A stretch of 64,000 nucleotides of DNA from Chinchilla lanigera (GCF_000276665.1 NW_004955446.1:13043626-13107625); one strand, 5' to 3'; shown: positions 34,207-47,433, counted from the stretch's first letter. Numbers and translations are program-made. The notes: generated from the letters alone by a model not told the origin.

Positions 34207-34337
34207 TGGAAGAGAAAACAGGGAGAGGGAGGGCATGAAGGGGAGGGAGAGGAGGAGAGGGAGAGATGGTAAGGGAGAGGGAAGGGAAGGCAGAAGGGAG
34301 GGGAGAGAGAAGACAGACGGAGGGAGGGAGAGAGAAG
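34207..34337 (+). repeat. Polypurine tract (GGGA/GAGA-rich)
   Basis: About 130 bases, nearly all A/G, with repeated GGGAGAGGGAAGGGAAGG-type runs. Quadruplex or triplex formation is plausible. Open frames here are low-complexity artefacts. Confidence 0.92.
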
Positions 34338-34395
34338 TCCCTTGTGGAGAAGGACATTCTTTGACTAGAATGCACTGAGGACACAATGATTTGTT

Positions 34396-34490
34396 TAATC
34401 TTGAGTTTACAATCCTCCTGTCTCAGCCTCTTGAGTGCTGAGATTATAGGCATGTCTTGAGTGCTGGGATTACAGGCATGTCTCAGATTA
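34396..34490 (-). mobile_element. B1-like SINE fragment carrying a 26-bp tandem duplication
   Basis: CAATCCTCCTGTCTCAGCCT then two consecutive 26-bp copies of CTTGAGTGCTGRGATTAYAG…GCATGT at 34430-34455 and 34456-34481, differing at two positions. Confidence 0.85.
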
Positions 34491-36429
34491 CATGTGGAAA
34501 AGGATAATCCTTTGAGTACCCTTGCTAAAAACGTTTTGTATCCACCCATTAGTACTAGCTACACCCTAGGTTCTCACTCAATGAAAGGTGACTGAAATTG
34601 GTAGGCAGAACAGTCCTAGCAGTGGCAGTCCTAGTGGCTGCAGTCTGAGAGGCTGTCAGCTCCTGATCCCATTCTTTTGCCTGTCTTGGTTTTCTTGTCT
34701 CTCTTTACTTTTCTCATTCATCCACAGGCACCTCATTCTCGGGACTGGTTCACCCTGGACAGGGATGGATGAGTAATCTGACAGTCCTTGTTGTTCAGAG
34801 AAAACAAAAGAACCTAGAAAGTCCTTTTACTGTCCCTCACTGCTAATGATGCCAGCTCTTCCTGTGGCAGCTGCCTCCTGTACAGATTGGAATGAGGCCC
34901 TCCATTCTGTAATGTGGCAGAACTCCACTCATCTACTTTTGCCTGGAGTCAGAAACTGAGAGAATCTGAAATTCAGAGTTGTAAATCAATAAGCAAACCT
35001 AAAAAAAAGAACTAAACAAAACACAAATAAAAGTTTACTAAAGATTACATTTTGCAGTATATCGACACCTAGATGCTATTAAATTTCAAGTAACTACTCT
35101 CTCTAAGACTAGGAAATGGTTTGGAAGTTAAATTATATGTACACAATATGGATAATATAACATGAAGAACTTAATAAACATACCATCTAGAATATAAGAC
35201 TTTATAAGAAAAAACTACACAAATTCAACAATCTAATTTATGTGAGATGAGTTTCAACAGACCACGTATTTAAATATGAGAGATAAATAGCATTTTTAAG
35301 AAGCTGTTTGTGCAAATGCCTGTGTGGAATAGACAGGTAACATGGTTCTGAGGGAGGGGTGGGGGCTGGGGGTCTTCAGTGACAGAGCTTGCCCCATCTA
35401 AAGGAGACACTAGGACCCAGCCTCTGCCCTTTAGTGATGCACAGGAATATGGACCCTATATTGCTATGTGGATTCATTTTTCTGAGAAGCTAGAAATATA
35501 TGGTTTTTTGAAAAAAAAAAAAAAAAAAAGTCCTGATCCTGAGAGCGTCTTGTAAGCCAAACATGCATCTAATGGCAAGTTTACCTTTCTAGCTTCCAAT
35601 GGGCAACACTGTTTTGAAAGTCCAAGTTATTTCTTATCTGTCTTAATACTGGCTGGAAAAAGATTATCTGAGATCTTTCAGGCAGCATTGTATGGCATGT
35701 GCTGTATTTCTGAAAATGTTTGAAAACCTTCCTGGAGTTCAGGCCACAGGAGTGGCAGAAACCTAGAAGAAGAACACCCATTTCCAATGAAGTGATGTCA
35801 TGGATTTTCCCCAGAGCAGCTGTGGACAAGCCCCTCCTTTAAAGAAAAGCTCTGCTCTTTTTAACACAAATTCAAATGCCCCCTGTCATAACAGGGAAAG
35901 TCAGGCTGCTTGACTGAACATTTTCCGTCTTGCTTCATCCACACTGACCAAACTACGAGGACATGTTTATAAAAATTAGAAGATCAGTGGGAGAAAGAAG
36001 AAATGAATCAGATGACCTTTCAATGACAGATAGCACCGTCAGAAAATTTCACATATTCACTGTCATTGTCACAACTTTTCCAACTGACTGAAAAATATAC
36101 ACAGAAAAGAAAGAATAATCCAGGACAATTCCCCCTTCTTCTCTCCCTCTCTCCTTCTCTCCCTTTCTCACATACATACACTGCTGCATTTATATTAAAT
36201 AAATTAATAAGATTAAAATAGTTAAAGGAAATACTTTAACAAACATGGGATTTTTCTATTTTGAAAATCTTACTATGAAATCTTATTATTTGTTAGTAAA
36301 GAATATGTAAGGAGTAAGATAGGTTAGGAGCAAGTAGCAACATTTAATGCTTTGATACTTCAGTGTCCAGAAAGAAGAGGCATTAGTACTGCCTGCAATG
36401 GATGCTAGATCTGACTTCTCAGGCGCAAG
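34491..36429. other. Intergenic DNA with no recognised element
   Basis: Contains an A19 run at 35511-35529 and a CT-rich stretch at about 36130-36170. No repeat family or coding similarity recognised. Confidence 0.4.
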
Positions 36430-36795
36430 AGATTTTGCCTTATGAAGATAATTGAGTTTTACCCTATGTGACAGTCAAGCTAATCAACTTGGTTGGCTTA
36501 GGAGCCATGTCAGGGATTAGGAAGCACCATTCTAGGTGTCCTGCATGGATCATGGAGGTGTGACTTTGGAGTCTCATATCTAGTTCCTCACTGTGCCCTT
36601 CTCTCTGGAACTGGTCCCCTTATCTACTTCCCAGCCACATTGCTCCCCCATGGCTTTTTGCTATGATATTCCTGCCTTGGAGCGAGCTGACCATGCAGTG
36701 AATCCTCTGAAACCAGGAGTCAAATAAAGCATTTCCTCCTTTGAGTCACGGATGTCAGGTATTTGGTCTCAGCAACAAGAAATCTCCCTAGTACG
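36430..36795 (+). mobile_element. Rodent MaLR-type LTR
   Basis: Ends with TCAAATAAAGCATTTCCTCC … TCAGGTATTTGGTCTCAGCA, the 3' block shared with the LTRs at 55486 and 58379. AATAAA is present. The 5' boundary is approximate. Confidence 0.7.
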
Positions 36796-37539
36796 CTCTA
36801 CTCCAAAGGGCTCTCAATAATCATAGCTTCAATGTTAGACCAAACCACTATTGGATGGAAGTGAGGCACAGAAGTAGGATGGTTAAAGTGAGTACACAGA
36901 AAGCTCTTAGCTTTGTCTACTTGTGCTGGACTCTCACAAAATATAAGCCAACTATGAGCAGCAAATTTCTGTGCAGATTCTGAGGCCTCACAAGTGCAAA
37001 TATTTGGAGGAAATGCTTGGTGGAGAGAGCACTGATGGGGCCAACTCAGGCACAGAATTCATCCTTTAGTCAACCTTCAACTGTGTCTCAGAAAAGATTC
37101 TCCAACTTTGGCATAGATTCTTGCATAAATACTTTTCTGGTCTTCATGGGTGAGGTGGAAGGCAGAGAAGTAACTTGTAATCCTACCAACATGGGGAGTT
37201 TGAATGACTTAATTGGTTTTAGAATGTTGCTGTTTTGGGGTTCCCTCATCCTGTTCAGATGTTCTTAACTGACCATACTTAGTGTATCAACAATTTAACA
37301 GATATTTTTGAATAACTACAATGTGGCAGTATTAAAAATAAATATATGAATTATAGAAGTCTACTCTCTGGGAATGGGAGTAGAGAGAATTGGGTCCTTC
37401 AGTAGACAGAGAAAAATTGACACAAACAGATTGTCTGATTATTTCAATACAGTATTAATCATATGCACACACACATATATTCATATGCATTTGGTAGTAA
37501 TGTAGACAAATGTCTGTGTATATAAATCACTGTTTTAGA

Positions 37540-37730
37540 AAAAGCACTGTGTTAAACACATTACAAACATTATCACGTTTAGTATTCCCTCAAAAGTGTT
37601 GTTTTGAGGATGGTGAGTCCCAAATGACAAAGGAGGAATTAAGACTCAGAAGATATGGAAGAGCTGGTAGGTGGAAGAGTGGGATAAAGCCTAGATCTGT
37701 CAGATGCTGAGCCATTATTCCCGGCCACCA
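37540..37730 (-). repeat. MIR relic
   Basis: ATTACAAACATTATCACGTT … ATGACAAAGGAGGAATTAAG … GTGGGATAAAGCCTAGATCT fits reverse MIR. Confidence 0.6.
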
Positions 37731-37897
37731 TTGCTTCTCCTCTCCGATGGAGAAGGCAGAGGCACACATGTGTTTTTTAAAGTCTTGTGAATATGTATGA
37801 CACATACTTCAAAACTCAACAACATAAGGCAGACCGTGGAAAGACTTGCTGCAGCCCTGCCAACTCTAAACTATCTGTCTACCTATCTATCATCTGT

Positions 37898-38012
37898 TTA
37901 TTGAAATAGGATCTCACTTAAGTTGCCCAAGTTGGCCTCAAACTCACAGTCCTTCCACCTTAGCCTCATGAGTAACTGGGATTATAGGGATGTGCTACTC
38001 TCCTTGGCCTCT
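37898..38012 (-). mobile_element. B1/Alu-like SINE fragment
   Basis: TTATTGAAATAGGATCTCAC … TTGCCCAAGTTGGCCTCAAA … GTAACTGGGATTATAGGGAT is a reverse B1-type body. Confidence 0.75.
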
Positions 38013-38365
38013 GTTCACTCCACTTACAACTCTCTCTACTATACCATCCTAAAGCACTTTTGTAGTTTTTTGTTACCTTTAAAGAGTTTCTGTATGCAAA
38101 TATATTTATCCTAAGTCATAAATAATATTACATTGTAAATGCACAAGATGAGATATAGAAGGAACTGAAGCAAAACAGCAAAACACTCGGAAGAGACTGA
38201 GCAGAATGAGAATGGGTGATATTTAAAGTGAGGGAAATGAAAAGCTCAGGCAGTAATGACAGATCCACCCATGGCTGGTAAACCCAAAGCTAGAAACTCC
38301 TTTGAGGATCTAGAGATAAACAATGCCAGTAGGGAGATTGAGAAGAGAATGGTGAGGTCAATACT

Positions 38366-38560
38366 ATAGTCCCCCCCAGGAATAAGGGGTATGTCCCAAG
38401 ACCCCCCAGTGGTTGCCTAGAAACTAGGGATAACACCAAACCCTATGTATACTATGTTTTTTTTTCCTAAAAATGCACATGATAAAGCTGAATTTATAAA
38501 TTAAGCATAGTTAATGACATTAACAGTAACTAAAAGTCAGAACAATTATAAAAACATTGT
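38366..38560 (+). mobile_element. TcMar-Tigger-type DNA transposon relic
   Basis: CCCAAGACCCCCCAGTGGTT, ACACCAAACCCTATGTATAC, TAAAGCTGAATTTATAAATT and AAGTCAGAACAATTATAAAA follow a known Tigger-type non-autonomous family. The right end was not found. Confidence 0.6.
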
Positions 38561-38825
38561 GATAAACTTCTCATGAATAGGTTCTCTATGCTTATTTTTG
38601 GACCATTATTGTTTTAAAGTTTGCCTCTAATAATTCCAATATCTAGATTCCTTGTGGATCTGTTTGTGCTATCATTTCTATTGGCTCTTATTAAGGATTC
38701 TATTTCCCTAGATATTTGGCTATTATATGGAAGTTCAAACTTTCCCTCTGAAGGTTCAGTAATAGAGTCTGCTGAAACAAATGAAAAATAGACTAATAAG
38801 AGAAAAAAATACAGATTTATTAACA

Positions 38826-38948
38826 AAAGCTGAATGTGGTGGTACATACCTGTAGTCCCAGCTACTTGGCAGGCTAAAACAGTAGAATATAGGGTTCTAG
38901 ACCAGCCTGGGCAACATAATGAAACCCCCATTCCAAAACACAAAACAA
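38826..38948 (+). mobile_element. B1/Alu-like SINE
   Basis: GAATGTGGTGGTACATACCT … CCAGCTACTTGGCAGGC … GACCAGCCTGGGCAACATAA. Target duplication ATTTATTAACA at 38815-38825 and 38949-38959. Confidence 0.9.
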
Positions 38949-38959
38949 ATTTATTAACA

Positions 38960-39755
38960 TTCCCATGTGCATGGGAGTCATACAAAATATGAAACTCAAG
39001 AAGGAGCTAGATGGTTGAGGCTTTGATATCCTCTTCATAGGGTAAAGGAAAGTGGGTTGAGGCAGATACAGGAAATTCTGGTGGTGTAGTGATTTTTAAG
39101 AAAGAGAGTGAGTCCAGAAAATACACAATGGCCTGAGAAAAGTTTCTTCTGGGTGCTGGGTATGATACTGGATTTTTCACTTTCTTCCTCCGTGATGAGT
39201 TTAATCTGCCTTTGTTAATAATCTGCCTCAGTAAAAGATTTGAAGGCAATGATGTTTATCTTTGACCAATCTGGTTTGTAGGTAGACAGGACAACGTCGA
39301 AGAAGGCCTTCCCTGGCATTTGCTGCCCTCCAGGGGCTCTCAGTTTAAAAGTCCCAGGTGGCACATTTTGAGGTATTATTCCCTGAGCCCTGACACTCTG
39401 AGCTTTGGTGTTGTATTTAAAAAATAATTTCAGGTAATAAGGCTGGCATGACATAGCATCTTTTCTGCTTCATGGGAGTGTAGTAGTGAGGGCATGTACC
39501 TCAAGGTGATCTTGTTGAAAGTCAAACTCCTCTTTCCCTCTAAAACCTGTGTCAGCAGACTTGATTTCTTCTGAGGCCCTTTCCTTGGCTTGCAGATGGT
39601 CACCTTTTTGCTGGGCCCTCACATGCCCATTCTCCTGTGTATGTGTGACTGTTATTTCTCTGTGTGTCCAAATTTTCTTTTTGTATGAAGGTGCCACTGA
39701 GATTGGAGTAGGTCCCATCCTAACGGCCTCCCTATAACTTATCACCTCCTGAAAA
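38960..39755. other. Intergenic DNA with no recognised element
   Basis: Moderate GC content. Overlapping short frames without domains. Confidence 0.4.
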
Positions 39756-40172
39756 GCCTATGTCTTAGAATGTTCAGGATGCTATCATAAAATACCATAA
39801 ACTGGGTAGCTTATACACAATAGATACTTTTCACAGTTCTACAGGCTGAGAAGTCCAAAATCAAGGCACCTATCAAGTTGGTTATCTGGCAAGGGCCTGA
39901 TTCCTTGTTCATAGATGGTGCGGTCTTGCTGTCTTCACAATGTAAAAGGAGTGAGCAGCTCTCCAAGGCCTCCTTTAGAAAGACTTTAATCCCACTTGTG
40001 AGGATGTCACCCTTGTGACCTGATCACATTCTCTAGGTCCCACTTCCCAATATCATTAGATACTTTACACTGGGGATTGGCCCATAGCAGTTACCTCCAA
40101 GTACAATCATATCCTGAGCAACAAGGAGTTAGGGCTTTAATATGAATTTAGAGGGATACAGTTCAGCATGTA
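39756..40172 (-). mobile_element. MaLR-type LTR, reverse orientation
   Basis: The plus strand reads GGATGCTATCATAAAATACC, AAACTGGGTAGCTTATACAC, CTGAGAAGTCCAAAATCAAG, GGCCTGATTCCTTGTTCATA, which is the reverse complement of MST/MLT-type LTRs. The 5' part (in LTR orientation) lies near 40172. Confidence 0.82.
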
Positions 40173-40734
40173 ACAGAGCCTGACTCCCCTTGGCTGCATT
40201 TCTGAGGTTCTCCTGTCCAGCCTCTATGTCCAACGGGATTTGGCCAACGGAAGATTCTGGAGGGGGATCCTGGAGTGGGAGGAAGGCCATGCTCAGGAGG
40301 AATGGCGTCTTTTCCTTGTCCAGTTTTCACCTGAGGGAAACAGTTTCTAAGTTCTGGTCTCAGAATTTGACCCTTCAGACTTAAAGAAGTAGCTTCCTGC
40401 TGCTCTTGACCTCCGGGTCCCCTCACTATCCTCTGGCTTTTCATTTTTTTCCCACCACCTAGATAACACAGTAAGTGTATTTCATCCCCTGCATTTCAAA
40501 TAGCATAATGACTTCTGCTTTTCTTGTGGGAATCTGCCTGATAGAAATATCATCTCAAAAACATAATCACGGTATTCACATGGGGAAGATTTTACATATA
40601 TGGTAACAAAGGTTGGGTAACAAATGTTCTGTTCAGTACTCTTATCTTGAAAGGTATTTGAAAAGTCTACTGCCTATTCCTGATTTATTTTTATTGTCAA
40701 ACCTCTCAAAAAGGACATTTATTCTGCCTGCTTT

Positions 40735-41220
40735 TCTTTCTTAGTAATCTACTGCTGTGTAACATTTTCCTTCAAAGTTAGCAGCTCCCAAAACACACAT
40801 CTATGATCTCAGAGTTTCTCACAGTGGGAAGAGACCAGGCCTGGCTGAGCTGTTCTCTTTCTCAGGGTCTCAAAGGACTGCAGTCAGTGTCTCTGTCATG
40901 CTCTGTACTCATCTGGAGGCTTGATGGCGAGAAAATCTCCTTCTATTCCCAAGCTCTTGAAGCTATGGGCAGCATTTATTCCCTTAAGGTCTGTTTTCTT
41001 GCTGACTGGGGCAGCTGTCACTTCCTGGAAGCTTCCTTGCCATGTACCCTTCTCACAACATGGCAGCTTACATTTTCAAAGTCAGCGGGGGAATCCTTTT
41101 CTCTAGAGGACCAAGACGGAGTCTTTTATAACAAAACATGGTGTACACATCCCATCCCATTTGCTGAATTCTTTGGGTGAAGCAAGTCTTGGGTTCCACT
41201 AGCATTCAAGGGGAGGGGAT
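40735..41220. repeat. Old dispersed repeat, family not named
   Basis: Opens AATCTACTGCTGTGTAACAT and later has CTGAGCTGTTCTCTTTCTCA and CTCACAACATGGCAGCTTAC. The same opening and order appear in weaker form at 48198 and 59213. It is a widespread mammalian repeat, probably LTR-related, that I cannot name securely. Confidence 0.5.
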
Positions 41221-42499
41221 TATGTCAGGGCACGACTCATGGAGCTCACCCTCCTGCTGCCCATCCACCTGTGAAGTGAGCAGAGGGCCTCGTAATGTAC
41301 AAAGCAACAGTGTCTCCAGGCAAGGCTGATTTTTTTTTTTTTTTTTCAAAATAATTTGAGGGTTGTAGACAGTAGCTCACACAGGCCAAAGGGGCAAAGA
41401 AGATAGGCTGTGTGATCATTGCTGGAAGATCTAGGGATAGGACAGGGGCTGAGAGAGACATGGAATGGGCATGGAAGAAGGCCTATCTTTAGGGTACAAC
41501 TAGACAGGAGTGGGATCCAGAACTTGACCTGTCTCTGACATAAGCAAATGTACTTGATAGCAAAGTGACTGTCAAAGGATCAGGAGAGCAGAGAGAGAGG
41601 AAGCCAGGGAGAGGGCTAGGTACAGTGCCAAGGAAGGAAGCTGACTGCAGTGAAGTTGCTTCCAGTTTTGTAACCTGAGGACTGGGTTCCTCACAGCCAT
41701 CACCTCTCCACCATCCTAGCCAGCTCAAAGAGGCCCAGTGCTCTGGGAGGGTGGAGAAGAGGGGCAAGATCTTAACCAAACTTTCCCTTCTTTGCCTTGT
41801 GCAGTAGTGTGAAAAGGGCAGGCGCCAACTTTCATTTCCTCTTTTCAGCGCTTTTAAATTCACTGTTAAATTTCTGGCCTCATCTGAGTTTTCATCTTCT
41901 ACCCCCTCTTTGAAGTAGCTGACTGGAAACTTCTGAAATTGTTCAGATCAGTTAATTTCCACAGCACTACGCTTATTTCCACCTCTGTTGGTATTTCTCT
42001 TCAGCCTCCTTTAAATTTTTTTCAGGGAGTTTTGCATTTGGTAGTTTCAGCTCTAAAATACAGATGAAATCTCAAATTCATATCTCCAGCCTTGCTTGGA
42101 GGAAAAGAATGAAAGAAAGAACACATTTCCACACTCATCCATGCCCCCTCCCATCAGTGCTGCAGCCAGCAGTAAAGGGTCAGTGTTCTGCTCACGTTCA
42201 CACAATGTCTGGTCTATGCACCTGAAACTCTTGGGATCTCCTTTGGAATTAAAACGATGAGCAATTTGGATTGTTCTTCAGACGAACTATCCTTTTGTTT
42301 ATATCACAACATCTGAGCTCTTATGCCTGGACTTCTAAACTCTCCAGCATCCAGCCCACCCACCTCCCAGCCTTCCATGGCAGCCTCCAGCATCCCTGCC
42401 CTCAGCTCAGGCTTATCTCTTTGCTGACCTCTTTCAGAAGGGAGGGCCACCTGACCTTTCCCCTTGGACTGAGAACTCATGAGCAGAATAATGTGAGCT
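41221..42499. other. Intergenic DNA with no recognised element
   Basis: Contains a T17 run at 41330-41346. Short frames only. Confidence 0.4.
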
Positions 42500-42695
42500 G
42501 ATGGGCTCAGGGCTCAGACTGCCTGGGTTCAAATCCCAGTTCTGTTTCTTACCACTGTATGACAGTGGCAAAATTATTACTTTCCTTGTTCTGGTATTGT
42601 CAGCTATAAAATAGGGGAAGTGACATCTATGCCATGGAGTTAGTGTAAAAAGCGACTTATTCCTGCAAAGTACTCAGAACATTCCTGACAATTAG
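42500..42695 (+). repeat. MIR relic, nearly full length
   Basis: GGGCTCAGACTGCCTGGGTT, CAAATCCCAGTTCTGTTTCT, CACTGTATGACAGTGGCAAA and ATGGAGTTAGTGTAAAA keep the full MIR order. Confidence 0.85.
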
Positions 42696-43554
42696 GCTAC
42701 ATGTGATCAGAAAGCCAGGAAGTCAGGAACTGTGTCACATATTACTCTGCCATTCCATGTGTATATCATCACATGTCATCATACACGACTGACTTATTTT
42801 GCCCAATACTTTATATTTTATTCTAATTGTACAGAAGTCCAAACTACTATGAGTCTTAGTGTAGACTCACAGAATTACTATGAGCAGTCACTATGTTTGG
42901 AAAAGAGCTCTCTTTTCCTCCCTCCCCCCACACAAATTCTATTCCTTTCTTTAAGATGCAGTTTATCTCCACTTCTGTTCAACTCTTTTATGTGACTTCA
43001 GCCTACACCAAACCCTCAGTTTTGGAAATTTCTGTATGTTCATGCCATAAAACTTGGCACTGAATTACTTTTGTGGGTCAGTGTGCTCTGTGGGGTCCCC
43101 AAAGATCTCCTTAATAAGTAGCTCTCCATTTCTCAGGCTGAATTCTAGAGAAATGGAGAATTATAACAAATAGTTAGCAAGTGGCAATTAAATTGTCACC
43201 TTTAGTATTGACACAGATAATTTGTAGGTTGTGCTACAGAGCAAGGGCTGAATGATATAATAACTGTATTGAAAAATTCATCTCCTTTTCTCCGTGGGAC
43301 TACTCCAAGGTAACTGGACTTCATGTAAGTTCTCCTACTGCTTGTAGAAGGACAAACAGGGACATGAAAAGCCAGAGGAATGCTTAAGAAATTCCTTCCC
43401 CTTATAAACCAATAAGTGGGATAAAGACCTACTGCTCTAGTAAGACTTTCCCATGTAAACAATAAACTCCTCTTGGGCATATACTCCAGATCTAAGCTTA
43501 AAGCATTCTCCAGAATACCTACAAGAGTGTAGGCACAGAGCAGATGCTCAATAA
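42696..43554. other. Intergenic DNA, unassigned
   Basis: Part of 42725-43070 has L2-like composition, but I cannot place it firmly. Confidence 0.35.
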
Positions 43555-43775
43555 TAATTCCAGGCCCTGTTCTAATTACTCTCCATATACTGTATTAGCT
43601 TAATCTGTCCTTAAAAAAATCTTGGAAGTAGCTGGCATTAACACTGTTGATTTGCACATGAGGAAACTGAGGCATGGAGCTCACATAGTCAATAAATGGT
43701 AAAATTGGACTTATATGCAGTCTGGCTTCAGAGTTCATGCTTTTAGCCATCTTTATACTGCCCTGATTAAATTTC
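43555..43775 (-). repeat. MIR relic
   Basis: TTTGCACATGAGGAAACTGA, GGCATGGAGCTCACATAGTC and TCTGGCTTCAGAGTTCATGC are reverse MIR landmarks. Confidence 0.8.
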
Positions 43776-44459
43776 AAAGGCAGCAGTGCTGGCAGAAAGG
43801 AGACTGTGAGAGCAGAAGCTGGGTGAGAACCAGCCCTGTCGATGTCCAGTTAAGGGAAGTCCTGTAAGTAACAGCTAAGTGCTTGGGGAAAGCCATTAGA
43901 GCAGGGTCTATAGCAAATTTCCTTTTTAAGCATACTATCAGACACACTCAGAAAATCAGTGAAATAAGCAACTAAGTATTATTGGATGCAAATGCAAAAG
44001 TCTCTCCATTCAACAGTACTACTGAAATAATTTTAATGTAATATTTCATCATTTATGCAAAAACAAATAAAAGTGATTTACACCTGACTGACCAGAAAGA
44101 TTTCTGGTTTCTCTTGTTGCTTGTGTAACTAAACTGGAATTTTTGTACAATAGAAGAATAAAGTTTTCCTTTTTGTGTTTTATAGGAAAGTATGAAGATT
44201 AAAATTCTGTCCAAATATTATTATATCTGATCCCATAATCTTGTATCTCATTTCTGTGATCAGCTGTAGTCTGAATCCTAAGTAGGAAGACCTTTAGTTG
44301 TTTTGTATGTTTACCACTAGAGAGCACTGTCTTGTTTTATAACTACAAAAGCCAAGCCTGGAGCGTTCTACTTTCATGAAATCACCTAAAGTAGAAAGAA
44401 ATTTCAAATCAAGCTCATTGATCTGCTGTATTTAAAGCAACTACTACTGACGCAGGGCC

Positions 44460-44625
44460 TATGATGGGTTAGTTCTGTCTTGTGCTTGGTGTACAGTTAC
44501 CTCTGAATTCTACATTTACCCTCATTTCACAGGTGAGAAATTGAAAGTTAGGAAAATTGTACAACTTACTCAACATCACACAACTGCCCAACAAAGATAA
44601 ATTCAGGCTGTGAACCTAGGTGAGG
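44460..44625 (-). repeat. MIR relic
   Basis: TACCCTCATTTCACAGGTGA, AAATTGAAAGTTAGGAAAAT and CAACATCACACAACTGCCCA fit reverse MIR. Confidence 0.7.
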
Positions 44626-46709
44626 ATAAATGAGTAAAAAAGGGAAGTTTCCAATGATGTTACTAGTGGATTTCCTGACCGAAGAAGAGGCTCAGGGGAA
44701 TTTATTCCACTAGGTAGGACACTTGACAGTTCACTTTGATGACAGGAGCTTAAAAGGAGCCAAAGATAAATAATTGCAACAAATTATTTAATCTGAATGA
44801 AATTGATGCATAGATTCTAGCAAAACAGCTATCTAAATGTGCTAGAATCTTTGTTTCAAATTTTTCTAAACAAAATTTGCCCCACCCTTTTTACTTGCAT
44901 GTAGTTCGTGGGATCATTTGTTTCTGTCTTAGATCTTCAGCAGCCAGTTTTTCTTGTGTGATCAAAATACAAGAAAATGTGGCTTGGAAATTTACCTACA
45001 ATTTCTAGGGTCTTCATGGTATGATTTCTGGTACAAAACTGTGTTATAATGACTTCTCATCTTTCCATAAACATGATTATATGTGGCAGTGGTATGCATT
45101 CCATTTATCCCATATGCTAATGATTTCATTGAAGTTGATTAAGCATAAACTGTATATTACCAATACTAATATCAGTTCTAATATTGTTTTAAATCTGAAC
45201 CTGTTCATTATGACTATCATGAGCTTAGAATTATTCATTGTATTTCCTTTAGTTTCTGGTGTAGTGGTGTTTATTAAGCTGCTGATATAGACGTATAAGA
45301 TGGAAAATAAAATCTAATCTTTACTGGCCTAATTATATGTAGAAAAAGACGTCCAGATTCATTGTAAATGAAATACATTTTACCCACAAAGTACTTAAAC
45401 AGTAATTTTCAAGGATATAAGTAAAGAATACATTGCCTACCAGTGAAGGTTTTGTATACAAGACTGAGAAGTATATTTGTCTGTAGCATTATCCTTCCAA
45501 ACTACTTTTTCATTAAGACTGTGAAAGTGAAGGCATAGAGCTAAAAAAATAAAATAATCTGGAGGGTGGGGGAAGAACATGAGAACTGTGCATTTTACAC
45601 ATATTCCCTGACTCATTTTTATTGAATTATCCCTAAGACATTTTCAATATTGTAATATCTTTGACTGGCATCAGGTATTTTAATTCCCTCTCTTCCTCTA
45701 GGATCTTGGAACATCTGTTGTCCTCCCCCGCAAGGACTGTTAAGGTGGAGCCATCTTTTTAATTAATACTTTATTCTAATGCCAATAAACTAGTTATTTA
45801 TGTTAGTTGAAAAACTCCTATGAGAGCAACAGCATACAAAGAGTTAAAAAAATTTGTTAGTAGAACATTGATAGACCAGTTCTATCACTATATCAGTGCA
45901 AGAAGTAAACTCCCACACAACACACATGCAGACAGAACAGGTTTATTTTGTTTACTGGCTTTCCAAGGTCTCTGACTTCTCTCCTTGACCTTGAATATAT
46001 TCTTCCTTATTCAAGGAGTCAACAGCTGTATTTGACAGAAGATCTAAATCATGGCAGATCAGGTGATTCAAAGCTTTTGTCCTCATAAGATTATAATACA
46101 AACTATCTGTTTTCCTGGGGAACTCTGCTTTCATTGTTAATGCCTCCAATTCAGTTATCATAAGTGTAGAGGAGACATAACATTTTACCTCTAGCCTCTT
46201 AGAGATTTTCAATTGGGCCTGTGAATTAAATCAATATAAGGTAGATCAACAGGAGAAAAGCAAATGTAATATGAGTTTACGTAACATGGGAGCCCTTCAA
46301 AAAATGAAAGACCCAAAGATGCAGTTAGAGTTGAATACTTATGAACTAAACTGGACAGAATGGTAAATTATAAAAATGTGAGAAAGCAAAGTCTCTCAGG
46401 CCAAGGTAGGCAATTGAGTAAAGAAATAACTAGGGAGATAAGGGTTAATTTAAAAAGAGGTGTTTGTACAGATTTCCTCTGCCTTAACTTCACACCCATA
46501 AGAACGGTACTTTCCCTGTAGTAGGAGGCTATCTTTCACATGAGAATTTCATCTCCCGCTTTTAAGAAATAGGTCAGAGTGACCTTATGTCTGTTTTTTA
46601 GATGTCTTTAATTCAAAATAGCCAATATGTCAGAGCAGCATATTTTGGGGTGGCACATTCTGACTCCTTCAAATGGAGTAAGTAAAATATGAAGAAGTAA
46701 ATATAATTT
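44626..46709. other. Intergenic DNA with no recognised element
   Basis: AT-rich. Open frames at 45021 (plus) and 45952 (minus) show no domain. Confidence 0.4.
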
Positions 46710-46860
46710 TTAATTATTTATCTTGAGATGACTGTAGATTCACATGCAATGATAAGAAATAACAGATAGTCTTTACCTAGCCACCCCAACAATAATGTCC
46801 TCTAGCACGATTTCACAACCAGGATATTGATGTTCATGCTGTCAATGAATATAATTTCTC
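46710..46860 (+). repeat. Possible old L1 3' fragment
   Basis: ACTGTAGATTCACATGCAAT and GATTTCACAACCAGGATATT match a block found in old L1M-type 3' regions. Confidence 0.45.
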
Positions 46861-46931
46861 AGGAAAGTAATACTCTATTGTATCAAACCAGTTGTCTCTA
46901 AATAGGATATATCAGTGGCAACAAGAGTTCT

Positions 46932-47026
46932 TTTTTTTTTTTTTTTTTCCCCTGGTACTGGGAATCGAACTCACGACCTCGCACTTGCCAGGCAGGTGCT
47001 GTGCCACTGATCTAAATCCCCAGCCC
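46932..47026 (-). mobile_element. Young ID-like SINE
   Basis: The plus strand has T18 then CTGGTACTGGGAATCGAACT … AGGCAGGTGCTGTGCCACTG … TCTAAATCCCCAGCCC. Perfect target duplication CAAGAGTTCT at 46922-46931 and 47027-47036. Confidence 0.94.
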
Positions 47027-47433
47027 CAAGAGTTCTTATGGAAGAAGAGAATAGTAGTTTCTCTGATACTATCCTTAAAATTTAGTACTATATCCAGACA
47101 TCTACAATGTATTTTAAATTGCTAAAAGGGAGTCCAATCATGAGTGTATGTAATTCTTTTCTGCTGATTGCCTTTCACATTTGTCCTTGCAATTCCACAT
47201 TCCACGTCCTCCACCCCACTTTGTGCCCCAGGAGGCCTCTGTATGGGTACATCAGCCTCAGGTACCTCTCTGAAGGCCATGGCTCCTGACAGTCAGCTTT
47301 CTCTGCAATCTGCTGTCCTCAGATTGCTGGTACCCTCTCCCAACTTCAGGCCTGAAGTAGGAGGTAGTACACAGTCCCTGTGGGTGTTCCTTATCTTTGA
47401 CCACAATTCTTTAGAGGCCCCTTGTTAGTCAAG

